A stretch of DNA of 64,000 nucleotides. It comes from Gemmatimonadota bacterium (GTDB lineage: Bacteria; Gemmatimonadota; Gemmatimonadetes; Gemmatimonadales; Gemmatimonadaceae). Under the pieces are notes generated by a model, which did not search any database, was not told the origin of the DNA, and saw only the letters and a list, made by a program, of their open reading frames with translations. Positions 18,511 through 26,788 of this stretch are shown piece after piece. The translations under genes and the position numbers were made by a program. The stretch covers positions 62,001-126,000 of the forward strand of contig DAHUXM010000027.1 of the NCBI GenBank assembly GCA_027307165.1, written 5' to 3'. The number at the start of each line of letters is the position of its first letter. Position 1 is the first letter of the stretch.

Positions 18511-19178
18511 GCGCCTGCCCAGTGCGACACGTACGCCAGCACGGCCCAGTAGTGACAGAAGCTTCCAGCCATCACGAACAGGTGCCATATCTCGTGAAAG
18601 CCGAACGTGCGTGGCGCAGGATCTGGCCACTTGGTGGCGTATACGACGGCGCCTACGGTATAGAATGCACCGCCTGCGATGATCCAGGTAAAGAATCCCA
18701 GCGGAGCAGCGCCGAGCAGCGGCTTCGCGACTATCATCGCAGCCCAGCCCATGCCCAGATAGAGTACGGTCGAGAACCAGCGTGGCGCGTGCATCCAGGA
18801 CAGTTTCTGCACGATCCCCGCCAGAGCGATCATCCACACCGCGATCAGGAGGCCGATGCCGAGCCGGCCTCGGAGCAGTACCAGACAGACGGGCGTATAC
18901 GTGCCCGCAATGAGCACGTAGATCATCATGTGATCCAGGCGCCGCAGCATTGCCAGGCCGCGCTCCGAGCAATTGACCGAGTGATAGATCCCGCTGGCGC
19001 TGTACAGGAGCACAAGGCTGGTCCCGAATATCGCGAACGCTACTATCTGCCGGGCGCTGTCGTTGGCGACGCCATTGGCGAGAAGGACCACCATGCCAAC
19101 CGCCGCCAGCGCCGCGCCGAGCAGGTGCGTGAGAGCATTGACTGGTTCGCGAATCGCAAGCCGATATCTATGTCGCAT
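18507..19178 (-). CDS. hemolysin III / PAQR-family membrane protein
   Basis: Encodes 223 residues with seven hydrophobic segments. Family signatures are visible: EPVNALTHLLGAALA near the N-terminus, LLYSASGIYHSVN, RRLDHMMIYVLIAGTYTPVC, and the C-terminal GFHEIWHLFVMAGSFCHYW carrying the His residues that bind Zn in PAQR proteins. Its TGA overlaps the decarboxylase ATG. Function in bacteria is poorly defined (membrane stress or lipid hydrolysis). Its start is 54 bp from the operator copy at 19232. Confidence 0.9.
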   Translation of the reverse strand: MRHRYRLAIREPVNALTHLLGAALAAVGMVVLLANGVANDSARQIVAFAIFGTSLVLLYSASGIYHSVNCSERGLAMLRRLDHMMIYVLIAGTYTPVCLVLLRGRLGIGLLIAVWMIALAGIVQKLSWMHAPRWFSTVLYLGMGWAAMIVAKPLLGAAPLGFFTWIIAGGAFYTVGAVVYATKWPDPAPRTFGFHEIWHLFVMAGSFCHYWAVLAYVSHWAGA

Positions 19179-19231
19179 GGGTATGATCCTTGTATCGATG
19201 ACGTAAGGTAGAAGGCCAGCGCCGCTGGCGG

Positions 19232-19271
19232 TGTCGGTATTTCCCTGAGATGACGACGGCAGTTCCCTTAT
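19232..19271. promoter_or_regulatory. recurrent tandem operator, copy 2
   Basis: TGTCGGTATTTCCCTGAG occupies 19232-19249 and the second half-site TTCCCTTAT starts at 19263, 22 bp after the first TTCCC. The site lies in the divergent gap between HlyIII (start 19178) and the DUF2231-like gene. Confidence 0.6.
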
Positions 19272-19366
19272 GAAGAATCCGACGATGCCTGACGGTGCGA
19301 AGCCGACAAGGGGTCGTAGATTTCGTTTCGAGCCGGTTTCTCGCGATCACTTCACCCATACCCCAT

Positions 19367-19897
19367 ATGCCGCCGCTAACCTGGCCGTATACGCATCTCC
19401 TGATCAATCACTTCCCTATCGTCCTGGTGACCATGGCGCTGGTTGCCGCACTCGGCGGTCTGTTGCTGCGACGTCGCGGTCTGTGGTTGTATGCGATGGG
19501 GACACTTACCGTCGCTGGGCTGTCCATATACCCGGTGCATTTCAGCGGCGATCAGGCGGATCACGCGCTACACGACCCATGGTACATCGCCCGTGGTGCG
19601 ATCGACGCGCACGACGACGCGGCCGGAGTCGCCATGGTCATCATTCTGATTGCGGGCGTGGTGGCTGCATACGGATGGTGGCGCGCTCTGCGTCGACGCG
19701 ATGAAATCATCCCTGCGTGGATCCGCGCTCTGGTACTCGCCGGTGCGCTCGCAGGCTTCGCGTCCGTAGCTTACACGTCGTATCTGGGGGGCAAGATAAT
19801 CCACGACGCTCCCGTACTCACGTTGCCGACGGCGCCGGCAAACCTTCCGCCAGGCATCGCCACGCCACCACATGGGTCGGGACTTGGGAGCGAGTAA
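19367..19897 (+). CDS. DUF2231-like four-helix membrane protein
   Basis: ATG 19367 gives MPPLTWPYTHLLINHFPIVLVTMALV; the HxLLxHFPI motif in the first helix is typical of DUF2231-type proteins, which have been linked to heme or electron transfer. GTG 19295 in the same frame is an alternative start. Four hydrophobic segments are visible; conserved His residues are in helix 1 and in VHFSGDQADHALHD. The C-terminus is a Pro-rich soluble tail. It diverges from HlyIII around the operator at 19232 and converges with the radical SAM gene. Confidence 0.6.
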   Translation: MPPLTWPYTHLLINHFPIVLVTMALVAALGGLLLRRRGLWLYAMGTLTVAGLSIYPVHFSGDQADHALHDPWYIARGAIDAHDDAAGVAMVIILIAGVVAAYGWWRALRRRDEIIPAWIRALVLAGALAGFASVAYTSYLGGKIIHDAPVLTLPTAPANLPPGIATPPHGSGLGSE

Positions 19898-19916
19898 TCG
19901 CGGCGCCACGACGGCG

Positions 19917-21071
19917 TCAGCGAGCGCGAGCTGGTATGTACGAGCAGTACGGATCCGAGGCGAGATAGTTGCCGGTAGTGGCGTAGGCGCGCGCACGCGA
20001 GCCACCGCATATCGTGCGATACTCGCATACGGCACACTTGCCTTCGAGACTGTCCGTGTCACGCAGGTCGCGGAATAGCGGGCTGTTCCGATAGACGTCA
20101 ACGACGTCGTGTGTGCGTACGTTTCCAGCGCTCACAGGCAGAAAGCCGGACGGATATATGTCACCGCGGTGACTTATGAAGAGAAACCCGTTGCCATCGT
20201 TCACGCCGCGCGCGCGTCCAACGCCATCGGCAAGACTGAATCCGACTCCAGCCGTGAGCGGCGTCGCCGCTCCCTCGCGTTCGCCGGCGCGTCGCTCTGC
20301 GACCTGGCGCTGCACAACCACGCGGCGATAGTGTGGCGCTGCCGTGGTCTTGATGTCGAAAGGTGCAGTCTTCGACAGGTCGTACAATCGGTGAAACACG
20401 CTCTCGAACTCGTCGGCGGTCGTCAGGTCTGATGTTCTGGCACGCCCGGTCGGGACGATGAAGAATACCGACCACAATGCGATCCCGAGTGTTGTGATGA
20501 ACTCCACGATTGGCTCGACGTCATGCAGGTTATGGCTCGATATGGTTGTATTGATCTGCGTCGAGAGACCGAGCTTTTGCGCCGCGTCGAGCATCCTGAC
20601 AGTCCATTCAAATGAGCCGGACACGCCGCGGAATCGATCGTGAATCGCCGCGTTGGAGCCATCGAGGCTGACAGCCAGACGTGCAAGACCAGCGTCACGA
20701 AGGCGGCCGAGGACGTCAGGTGTCATCAGCGGTGTGCCTGATGGCGTCATCGCCATTCGAAGTCCGATCGATGTACCGTGTCGAACCAACTCGACCGTGT
20801 CGTCCCGCTTGAGCGGATCGCCACCCGTCAGAACGAAGAGCGGCTTGCCAAACTGTCGCACGGTATCCATCAGGCGTCTTGCTTCCGCCGTGTCGAGTTC
20901 GCCACGGTCACGGGCTGGCTGCGCGGAGGCTCGGCAATGGAGGCATGCAAGATCACACGCCTGCGTGGTCTCCCAGATGACTATGAACGGGGACTCGTTG
21001 AAGTCAGTGCTGCCGATGGATGGACGTGTGGACGAGACCACTGGGGCAGGGTTGGGGGTGGTTGGGGACAT
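19917..21071 (-). CDS. radical SAM/SPASM protein related to NirJ/AhbD heme-synthesis enzymes
   Basis: Encodes 384 residues. The radical SAM cluster motif is CDLACLHC (C-x3-C-x2-C) after FIVIWETTQA, followed by FVLTGGDPLKR, and a C-terminal SPASM-type cluster region CAVCEYRTICGG plus a late Cys in SDPYCSYIP. This arrangement matches the NirJ/AhbD/TIGR04053-like group as I know it, whose members act in heme or heme d1 formation or peptide modification. Its start overlaps the stop of the CopD-like gene (TGATG), so it ends an operon with YceI, porin, DUF3108 and CopD-like genes. The substrate is unknown. Confidence 0.8.
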   Translation of the reverse strand: MSPTTPNPAPVVSSTRPSIGSTDFNESPFIVIWETTQACDLACLHCRASAQPARDRGELDTAEARRLMDTVRQFGKPLFVLTGGDPLKRDDTVELVRHGTSIGLRMAMTPSGTPLMTPDVLGRLRDAGLARLAVSLDGSNAAIHDRFRGVSGSFEWTVRMLDAAQKLGLSTQINTTISSHNLHDVEPIVEFITTLGIALWSVFFIVPTGRARTSDLTTADEFESVFHRLYDLSKTAPFDIKTTAAPHYRRVVVQRQVAERRAGEREGAATPLTAGVGFSLADGVGRARGVNDGNGFLFISHRGDIYPSGFLPVSAGNVRTHDVVDVYRNSPLFRDLRDTDSLEGKCAVCEYRTICGGSRARAYATTGNYLASDPYCSYIPARAR

Positions 21072-21571
21072 CAGACACCGCGCGCGAGACGCACCGCCGC
21101 AATCACGATGATGATACCGAGCACGGCGTTCGCGCGCGCGAGGTGTGCCGCGTGACGCCTGAGCGCGATTGCGCGTGGCGAGCCTGGTTTCTGGCGGCCG
21201 GCGGCAGGCCCGAGTATGAAATCATGAACGGCGCTCACCGTGACCATGGCTGTGACGGCGATGAGCTTGCATGCGAGTGAGTGTCCAACGCCACTGTGCC
21301 AGAACGCGGAGGAGGCCCACACGTCATTCCACTGGAGCCAGCCGCGGTAATGCAGATTGATCACGCCGGTGACGATGAGAATTGCGATCGCAATCCAGCC
21401 GGCGGTGCGGAATCTCAGTCCCAATTCCCGAAAGAGACGCTGCCGCAGCTCTGGAGGCTCGACAGATCGAAGGAGCGGAGCGCCAATAATGGCGATGAAG
21501 GACATGCCGCCGAGCCAGAAGAGGGCAGTCAGTACATGGATCGTTACGACCGCGTAGTAGGTGGCCGACAT
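21071..21571 (-). CDS. CopD/DUF4149-like four-helix membrane protein
   Basis: Encodes 166 residues with four hydrophobic helices. The first, YYAVVTIHVLTALFWLGGMSF, has the H-x6-W-x-G pattern of CopD-like and related b-type heme or copper membrane proteins; further His residues occur in NLHYRGWLQWND, FWHSGVGHSLACK and AVHDFILGP. Role in copper or heme transfer is possible but not shown. It is coupled to the downstream radical SAM gene, and a Crp-like dyad lies 81 bp upstream of its start. Confidence 0.65.
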   Translation of the reverse strand: MSATYYAVVTIHVLTALFWLGGMSFIAIIGAPLLRSVEPPELRQRLFRELGLRFRTAGWIAIAILIVTGVINLHYRGWLQWNDVWASSAFWHSGVGHSLACKLIAVTAMVTVSAVHDFILGPAAGRQKPGSPRAIALRRHAAHLARANAVLGIIIVIAAVRLARGV

Positions 21572-21638
21572 ATTGTGAATGCGTGTCGCTGGGCGATTTG
21601 ACGTTGATCAGGTATGCCATGGAAGATCGCCTGACACG

Positions 21639-22430
21639 TTACCGAGGTGCAGTGACGTTTGTCACAGTCCCGGCATTGCACGAGAAACCCGGCGCGACAT
21701 AGGAATCCATCATCAGCACGAACGAACCCATGCTGGGAACTGAGCTCTCGATGCGCACGGGGAGGCGGCAGCTGTCATCACTCAGAAATACTCGAATGAT
21801 TCCCTCACCGCGGTAGCGCCGCGGATCATGCACACGCATCTCCATGAGCGTCGTTACATAAGCACGGGATGCAGTCTGTATCACGCCGCCAGATGACTCA
21901 CGGACTGTCACCGGATCGCGTGTCGCATCGAAGTGGTTGTTGAATTGGTAGAGCGTATCCTTGCCTTGCGGAAGCGTCCGCAGATAGTAGATGAACGAAA
22001 GCTCATCCAGCGAAGCGTTCGTGATGCTCTCGCCGGAAGTTCCGTCATCACTCGTCCAGAGCCGATCGTCGGGATGGATCTTCACCGTGATGCTGTGGGA
22101 ACGAAAGAAGCGGCGCTCCTGCTCGTGAAAGCGGAGCGAGCGGACCGTCAACGGATCCAGCCATGACTCCATCAGCTGAAATCCGGTAAACGGACCCATT
22201 CCAGCTCTGGTGTGTGACCGGAGCAGATACGTCGACGTCCCGCTCACATCCACCGGTCCCTCGACCGACATGGTCGCGCGACCGATTGTACCCACGCCAC
22301 CGACATCCACCCGGTAGGTGATTGTCTCACCGGGAGCGAATGGCAGTGGCGTCTGACCGCGAACCGGCGCGCCGAGCGCAGAAACTACGAGCGCAGCGGC
22401 GGCCGGTGCGATGCGTGGTAGCCGGTTCAG
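21639..22430 (-). CDS. periplasmic DUF3108 protein with probable CTG start
   Basis: The only standard start (GTG 22310) would remove the N-terminal strand, because the frame upstream reads LPFAPGETITYRVDVGG, the usual beginning of DUF3108 proteins. Further upstream it encodes a good signal peptide (NRLPRIAPAAAALVVSALG) that begins at a CTG (22430-22428) overlapping the porin stop codon as CTGA. No ATG, GTG or TTG was found between that point and 22310. I therefore propose CTG as start (263 residues). The family consists of periplasmic beta-structured proteins of unknown function; the downstream part includes WLDPLTVRSLRFHEQ. Confidence 0.7.
   Translation of the reverse strand: MNRLPRIAPAAAALVVSALGAPVRGQTPLPFAPGETITYRVDVGGVGTIGRATMSVEGPVDVSGTSTYLLRSHTRAGMGPFTGFQLMESWLDPLTVRSLRFHEQERRFFRSHSITVKIHPDDRLWTSDDGTSGESITNASLDELSFIYYLRTLPQGKDTLYQFNNHFDATRDPVTVRESSGGVIQTASRAYVTTLMEMRVHDPRRYRGEGIIRVFLSDDSCRLPVRIESSVPSMGSFVLMMDSYVAPGFSCNAGTVTNVTAPR
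21652..21666 (-). promoter_or_regulatory. candidate Crp-family site inside the end of the DUF3108 gene
   Basis: The minus strand reads TGTGACAAACGTCAC, i.e. TGTGA-N6-TCAC, next to a 5-4-5 perfect dyad (GTGAC-GTTT-GTCAC, 21652-21665). It closely resembles TGTGACAATAATCAC at 63164-63178. It would sit 81 bp upstream of the CopD-like gene and could drive CopD plus radical SAM as a sub-operon. Confidence 0.4.
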
Positions 22431-23773
22431 AAGGATACCGTTCCTTCCACCATGAAACCCTTGATCTTGCCGCCGTTCCGGATGTCAGTGATGGGGAAGT
22501 CGTTGTAGTTCTGCACCATGTACTCGCCCTTGAGTAGAACCGTCGGGGTGACGAACCATCCGCCGCCGCCCTGTGTCCGATTGACATTCACGTCGGTAGG
22601 CATTCCGAGGAAGCTTCCCTTGACGTAGTTGTATCGGCCGCCGACGTACAGCTTGTCATCCATGAAGCGATACAGACCCTCGCCGACGTACTGGTGCCAG
22701 GTACGGTCTACGGACTCCGTAGCGCCTCGTCCCTTTGCCATCTCGGCGTTACCGAAGAATTCGAAACCCTGGTACTTGATGAATGGATTGACGACAACCG
22801 CAGTGACCTTGCTGCTCAGCTTGGGCTGAATCGCTCCGGACCACGCGTTTGCATCCTCGGTGGAAGCGGTATTCTCCATCACGTCGTAGTAGCGGGATCC
22901 GGCACGATCGCCGCTGTACAGCGTGTTGTTTGCCGAGCGAGAAGTGCCGTAAACCGAGCCGGTCAATCTGAAGCGGAGGTCGGGATTGACCTGGGTGTCG
23001 TAGCCAATCTTGCCGAGGAAGGTCGGCGAGCGCTTCTGCGGCTGCGTAACCTGACCGTGGATTTCGCCACCGGTGACACCCGCCATGGCCAGGAACCCAT
23101 TCGCGCGCACGTACGCCTCACCTCCGATCTCCGTGGTGAACGCGTCCATTATGAAGTTGCCGACGAACGGGTTGTACATTGCGAGCCCGTTGTCCGTTCT
23201 GCGATAGTGCTCGTCTCCGTAATCCACCTCGAAGTGCCCGACCTTCAATGTCAGGTATTTCATGATGGAATTGAGGACGTCCACATCGATCGGTGATGCG
23301 TCGACAAGCAGATATCCATCCTTCACCCAGGTATCCTGGTGATGGCGGGACGACAGATAGGTGGTAACCTCGACACGCATTCCTTTTGCGAGCTGTGCGT
23401 TGAGATAGAGGTTTGCGACGGCGTTGTTGAAGCCGTGTCCTATCTGAATGAGCTGGTTTGCGTCGACACCGTTCACCACCTTCGGCGCCGCGGTGTTGCT
23501 GTGCTCGAGTCCCTGGAATTGCTGGGTGAACGCCGCGCCGAGTCCAATCTTGAAATTGGTGAACGGAACGGTGTCCTCCTTGGGTGGCTCGAAGACATTG
23601 ATACCGCGTTGGTCACGCGGACGCATGTGCTGGATCTCTATGAGCGGAACCAGCGACGGATTCACGGTACTGTCGGCGGCGCGTGCGGCAGGTGCGCCGT
23701 CCTGGGCCGCAAGCGTTGGGGCAATCGCACCAATCATCGCGATGCTGATCGCGCTAAACAGGAACGGTTTCAT
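22427..23773 (-). CDS. outer-membrane porin (phosphate-selective-porin-like beta-barrel)
   Basis: I start at ATG 23773, which begins the signal peptide MKPFLFSAISIAMIGAIAPT ending in LAAQ. The 448-residue product is rich in alternating amphipathic beta-strands, contains VGHFEVDYGDEHYRRTDNG and NPFVGNFIMDAF, and ends with the aromatic residue expected for a barrel (MVEGTVSF). Pattern and size resemble porin O/P-like channels. It follows the YceI gene by 45 bp and overlaps DUF3108. The substrate is unknown. Confidence 0.7.
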   Translation of the reverse strand: MKPFLFSAISIAMIGAIAPTLAAQDGAPAARAADSTVNPSLVPLIEIQHMRPRDQRGINVFEPPKEDTVPFTNFKIGLGAAFTQQFQGLEHSNTAAPKVVNGVDANQLIQIGHGFNNAVANLYLNAQLAKGMRVEVTTYLSSRHHQDTWVKDGYLLVDASPIDVDVLNSIMKYLTLKVGHFEVDYGDEHYRRTDNGLAMYNPFVGNFIMDAFTTEIGGEAYVRANGFLAMAGVTGGEIHGQVTQPQKRSPTFLGKIGYDTQVNPDLRFRLTGSVYGTSRSANNTLYSGDRAGSRYYDVMENTASTEDANAWSGAIQPKLSSKVTAVVVNPFIKYQGFEFFGNAEMAKGRGATESVDRTWHQYVGEGLYRFMDDKLYVGGRYNYVKGSFLGMPTDVNVNRTQGGGGWFVTPTVLLKGEYMVQNYNDFPITDIRNGGKIKGFMVEGTVSF

Positions 23774-23818
23774 TTTCGGTTTCCGTGAGGGAGTGAGATT
23801 GTGTGTGTGACGCACGTG

Positions 23819-24514
23819 TTACTTGTGTGACTCGCGGAGCAGTGGTGTCACGCGCGGGGTATTCGCTGCGAGCTCCGATGAGAGCCCGGAGATTGCGTCG
23901 GCGATTGCCGCGTGTGTGGCCTTCAACGTGAACTTCACCTGCAACTGATCGCCAACGCGAAGGGTTCCGAGCATGAACGTCGGCGGTTTGATGCCGAAGG
24001 CGCTCATCTTGAGGGCCTGCGTCGCCGTCGCGGATACGATGCCGTCAGATCCGCGCGCCGCGTCGATCGTCATTCGAATGGGATTTGCCTTGCCGGCAAT
24101 CGTGAGCTCTCCCTGCGTGACTGCGCTGAATTTCGCGGCCGCCACACTTTCAGCGATCAGGTCGTAACTCGTGAGCTTGTATATCACGTATGGGAACTCG
24201 GTTGCATGCAGAGTCTTGTACATGTTGCCCTCGAGCTCACCTCCGCACTTCAGACTCTTGACTGGAATCACCACCTGCACGCTCACAATAGGATGCGTGA
24301 GAGTGTTCAGGGGTGCAGTCTGATACGATGCATCGACGTCTACGTACGCCTGCATCGTGCTCGTGGTGCAGGTAAATCCATGTAGAGTGGATGTACCGTC
24401 GAAGCTGAGTTGACTGCCCGGAGCTAGCTGCAGGCGTACGGCACTTGCCTGTGCAGACAACGTGGTGCCAAGCAGCGCGATGGCCGCAGCAGTCAATACT
24501 GTCCGTTTGATCAT
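23819..24514 (-). CDS. periplasmic YceI-family lipocalin-like protein
   Basis: Encodes 231 residues with a signal peptide (MIKRTVLTAAAIALLGTTLSAQA). The body has the YceI pattern: SQLSFDGTSTLHGFTC near the start, VVIPVKSLKCGG, MYKTLHATEFPYVIYKL and a GELTIAGKANPI strand. YceI proteins bind polyprenoid or quinone-like lipids in the periplasm. It is the first gene of the minus-strand operon leading to the porin and radical SAM genes and starts 74 bp from the operator at 24588. Confidence 0.82.
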   Translation of the reverse strand: MIKRTVLTAAAIALLGTTLSAQASAVRLQLAPGSQLSFDGTSTLHGFTCTTSTMQAYVDVDASYQTAPLNTLTHPIVSVQVVIPVKSLKCGGELEGNMYKTLHATEFPYVIYKLTSYDLIAESVAAAKFSAVTQGELTIAGKANPIRMTIDAARGSDGIVSATATQALKMSAFGIKPPTFMLGTLRVGDQLQVKFTLKATHAAIADAISGLSSELAANTPRVTPLLRESHK

Positions 24515-24587
24515 GGCTCGTCCGTTCTGGTGTGAGTTTCTTCCTGCGTTTACGAGCGAACGATACGGCCGACAGGTAGCCGCCGTC

Positions 24588-24627
24588 TGTCGGCGCTACC
24601 CTGAATTGTCGTAGGGGTAATTCCGAT
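24588..24627. promoter_or_regulatory. recurrent tandem operator, copy 3
   Basis: TGTCGGCGCTACCCTGAA (24588-24605) is followed 22 bp after its TACCC by AATTCCGATA; the spacer also holds GTAGGGGTAATTCC, resembling the palindrome at 11477. The site lies between the divergent YceI and universal stress protein genes. Confidence 0.5.
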
Positions 24628-24743
24628 ACGCGGACCGTGACGATCAATGGTACTGGAATGCCCTACAATCATTCCGGGAACGGCCGACAGACGGCGACCG
24701 AGGGGCGAGACAGATTGGGTTATCACTCACTGGAGGTGCACAG

Positions 24744-25748
24744 ATGTCCAGCCCCGCTTTCTCCGCTGCGACGACACCGGCGGGAGAATTTCACGGCATT
24801 ACCCGTCGTGGCCTGCAACCAGCACTCGACGCAGTGTTTCCACTGTTGCTGGCAATCACCGAGGACGAGCGTGCGACACCGGCAATCGCCATGACACGTG
24901 AGCTGGCGCGCACTCATGGTGCGATTCCGACGGTACTGCGTGCACTTGGCAGAGATCACGAGACGGAAGTGCTGATCCAGCCGTTTGCAGGTTATGTCGC
25001 AGAGGGCTTACTGAGTCCGGAGTATCGTGACGAATCCAGAGAGTTGCTGCAGAAACAGGTGACTGCGGTGGCGGGTGACGTGCGGTGGCAGTTCGAAGTC
25101 GCCGATGAGCCACCGGTCGAGGCGATCGTCAATCATGCGCGACAGTTGCGCGCCGGTCTGATCGTCATTGGCCTGCGACGGCACGGCGTTGTGCATCGCG
25201 TGGTCGTTGGGGACCTGCTGCGGTCGGTCGTCCGTCTGGCTGGCGTGCCAGTGCTTGCGGTTCGGCCGGATCTCGTTGCCCTGCCGAGGCGTGTCGTCGT
25301 CGCGATCGACTTCGGCGAGGCGAGCGTTCGCGCAGCGAGCATGGCGCGACAAATCCTTGCTGACGACGGGGAAATGCATCTCGTGCATGTTGTAACCGAC
25401 GCGACGCATCGGGATAGAGCTCCGGCCGGTATGCTGGGCGCCGGAACCTTCACACGCGCGACGCGCGACTTGGCATCGATGGTCGATGATCTGAGACCTG
25501 GCCCGCGGATGACCATTACTTCCCACGTGATAGAAGGCGAAAAAGAGGCGGCAATCGACGGCTTTGCGGAACGCGTTCGCGCCGATCTGCTCGCGCTGGG
25601 GAGTGATGAACACCCGTTGCTGGACAGACTCGTAAACAGAAGCGTATCGATGGGCCTTGCCAGGACGGCACACCGGTCGGTGCTGGTAGTTCCTGCCAGG
25701 AACCACGAGCAGAACTCCACCGCGGCGGGCAAGGGCAGCACTACGTAA
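24744..25748 (+). CDS. tandem-domain universal stress protein
   Basis: Encodes 334 residues; ATG 24744 follows TGGAGG. Two UspA domains: about residues 30-170 (ending LLRSVVRLAGVPVLAVRPD) and 175-325 (VVVAIDFGEASVRAASMAR at its start, LLALGSDEHPLLDRLVNRSVS and SVLVVPAR at its end). The second domain's late G-S-x9-G-like loop is degenerate, so ATP binding is uncertain. It is followed after 20 bp by a paralogue. In other bacteria such proteins are strongly induced by hypoxia, nitric oxide or starvation, and its promoter gap carries the shared operator. Confidence 0.9.
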   Translation: MSSPAFSAATTPAGEFHGITRRGLQPALDAVFPLLLAITEDERATPAIAMTRELARTHGAIPTVLRALGRDHETEVLIQPFAGYVAEGLLSPEYRDESRELLQKQVTAVAGDVRWQFEVADEPPVEAIVNHARQLRAGLIVIGLRRHGVVHRVVVGDLLRSVVRLAGVPVLAVRPDLVALPRRVVVAIDFGEASVRAASMARQILADDGEMHLVHVVTDATHRDRAPAGMLGAGTFTRATRDLASMVDDLRPGPRMTITSHVIEGEKEAAIDGFAERVRADLLALGSDEHPLLDRLVNRSVSMGLARTAHRSVLVVPARNHEQNSTAAGKGSTT

Positions 25749-25768
25749 ACAGCGTAACGGGAGGACCG

Positions 25769-26743
25769 ATGAGCATCACACGAAAGGACTACGTGAACGA
25801 GTTGGAGGCGCCGCTCAAGGAGCCGTCGGCTGCACCAGAGGCTCTCGCAGCCGCCGGAGAGTTTGGCGTTCTCCTGGCGCTGAACGAGGACGAGCTTGCG
25901 GATGCGGCCGTCGCCGTAACACGTGCTCTGAGCGAGCGACGTGGCGCCGGTCCTTCTGCGCTCTACGTCATCGAGGTCGGTACGTCAGTGCCGGAAGCGG
26001 CGATCGTAATCGTATCGATCGAGGAGGATCTGCAGGATCCACGAATACGTGAACGGCAGACTCTGGAGATGCGGAAGACGCTGCACCTGGATCGCGGTCC
26101 TGCCGCGGCGTGGCCCCTCACCCTGGCTGTGGGAAACGTAGCGCGGGTCGTGGTCGAGCACGCAGAGCGGAGTGGCGCACGAATGATTGTCCTGGGCCTG
26201 AATCGCCACAGCACGGCTGGCCGCGCGATAGGCAATGATACGGTCCGCGGTGTGATGGGACTCAGCAGTGTGCCGGTGCTGGCTGTACGTCCGGAACTGA
26301 CGGACCTTCCAAAGCGGATCGTCGTGCCAGTGGACTTTAGCCGGGCGAGCCTTCGCGCTGCACAACTCGCGCGGCGCATCGTCGATGAACATGGAGCCAT
26401 GCATCTCGTTTTCGTCGAGCCATCGAGATCTCAGGTCAGGACGGAAAGCGAAGAAGCGTTTGAGCTGATTCACACGCGCGGGGTCGAAGCAGCCTTCAGT
26501 GATCTGGTGGCGGAGCTATGGCCATCGGTTGGTGTGAAGATCGATACCGTGGTACGGCAGGGAAGTCCGGTCGCAGAGATAACCCGCTTCGCCGAGGAAT
26601 CCAATGCCGATCTCATAGCCATTGGAAGCCAGCGGCATCCGTTTCTCGATCGATTGCTACTCGGCAGCGTAGCCAAAGCCATCGCGGCGGATGGCAGATG
26701 GTCGGTTCTCGTGACGCCGCCGGTCCGGGCCGGCAATCACTGA
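25769..26743 (+). CDS. tandem-domain universal stress protein, paralogue
   Basis: Encodes 324 residues after a GGGAGG site. It has the same two-UspA architecture: domain 1 ends LSSVPVLAVRPEL, domain 2 starts RIVVPVDFSRASLRAAQLAR and ends ADLIAIGSQRHPFLDRLLLGSVAKAI before SVLVTPP. This paralogue keeps the canonical G-x2-R-x9-G-S ATP-type loop more completely than its neighbour. Both genes form an operon; a hairpin shared with the convergent MBL gene follows. Confidence 0.9.
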   Translation: MSITRKDYVNELEAPLKEPSAAPEALAAAGEFGVLLALNEDELADAAVAVTRALSERRGAGPSALYVIEVGTSVPEAAIVIVSIEEDLQDPRIRERQTLEMRKTLHLDRGPAAAWPLTLAVGNVARVVVEHAERSGARMIVLGLNRHSTAGRAIGNDTVRGVMGLSSVPVLAVRPELTDLPKRIVVPVDFSRASLRAAQLARRIVDEHGAMHLVFVEPSRSQVRTESEEAFELIHTRGVEAAFSDLVAELWPSVGVKIDTVVRQGSPVAEITRFAEESNADLIAIGSQRHPFLDRLLLGSVAKAIAADGRWSVLVTPPVRAGNH

Positions 26744-26747
26744 CCGC

Positions 26748-26788
26748 AAAGCGCGGCTGGCAGGTACTATGACTGCTCGCCGCGCTTT
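26748..26788. terminator. shared hairpin between convergent Usp and MBL genes
   Basis: A perfect 10-bp inverted repeat (26748-26757 AAAGCGCGGC and 26779-26788) with a 21-nt loop overlaps the last codons of the MBL gene and lies directly behind the Usp gene. The A and T ends give a U-run in both directions. Confidence 0.5.
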
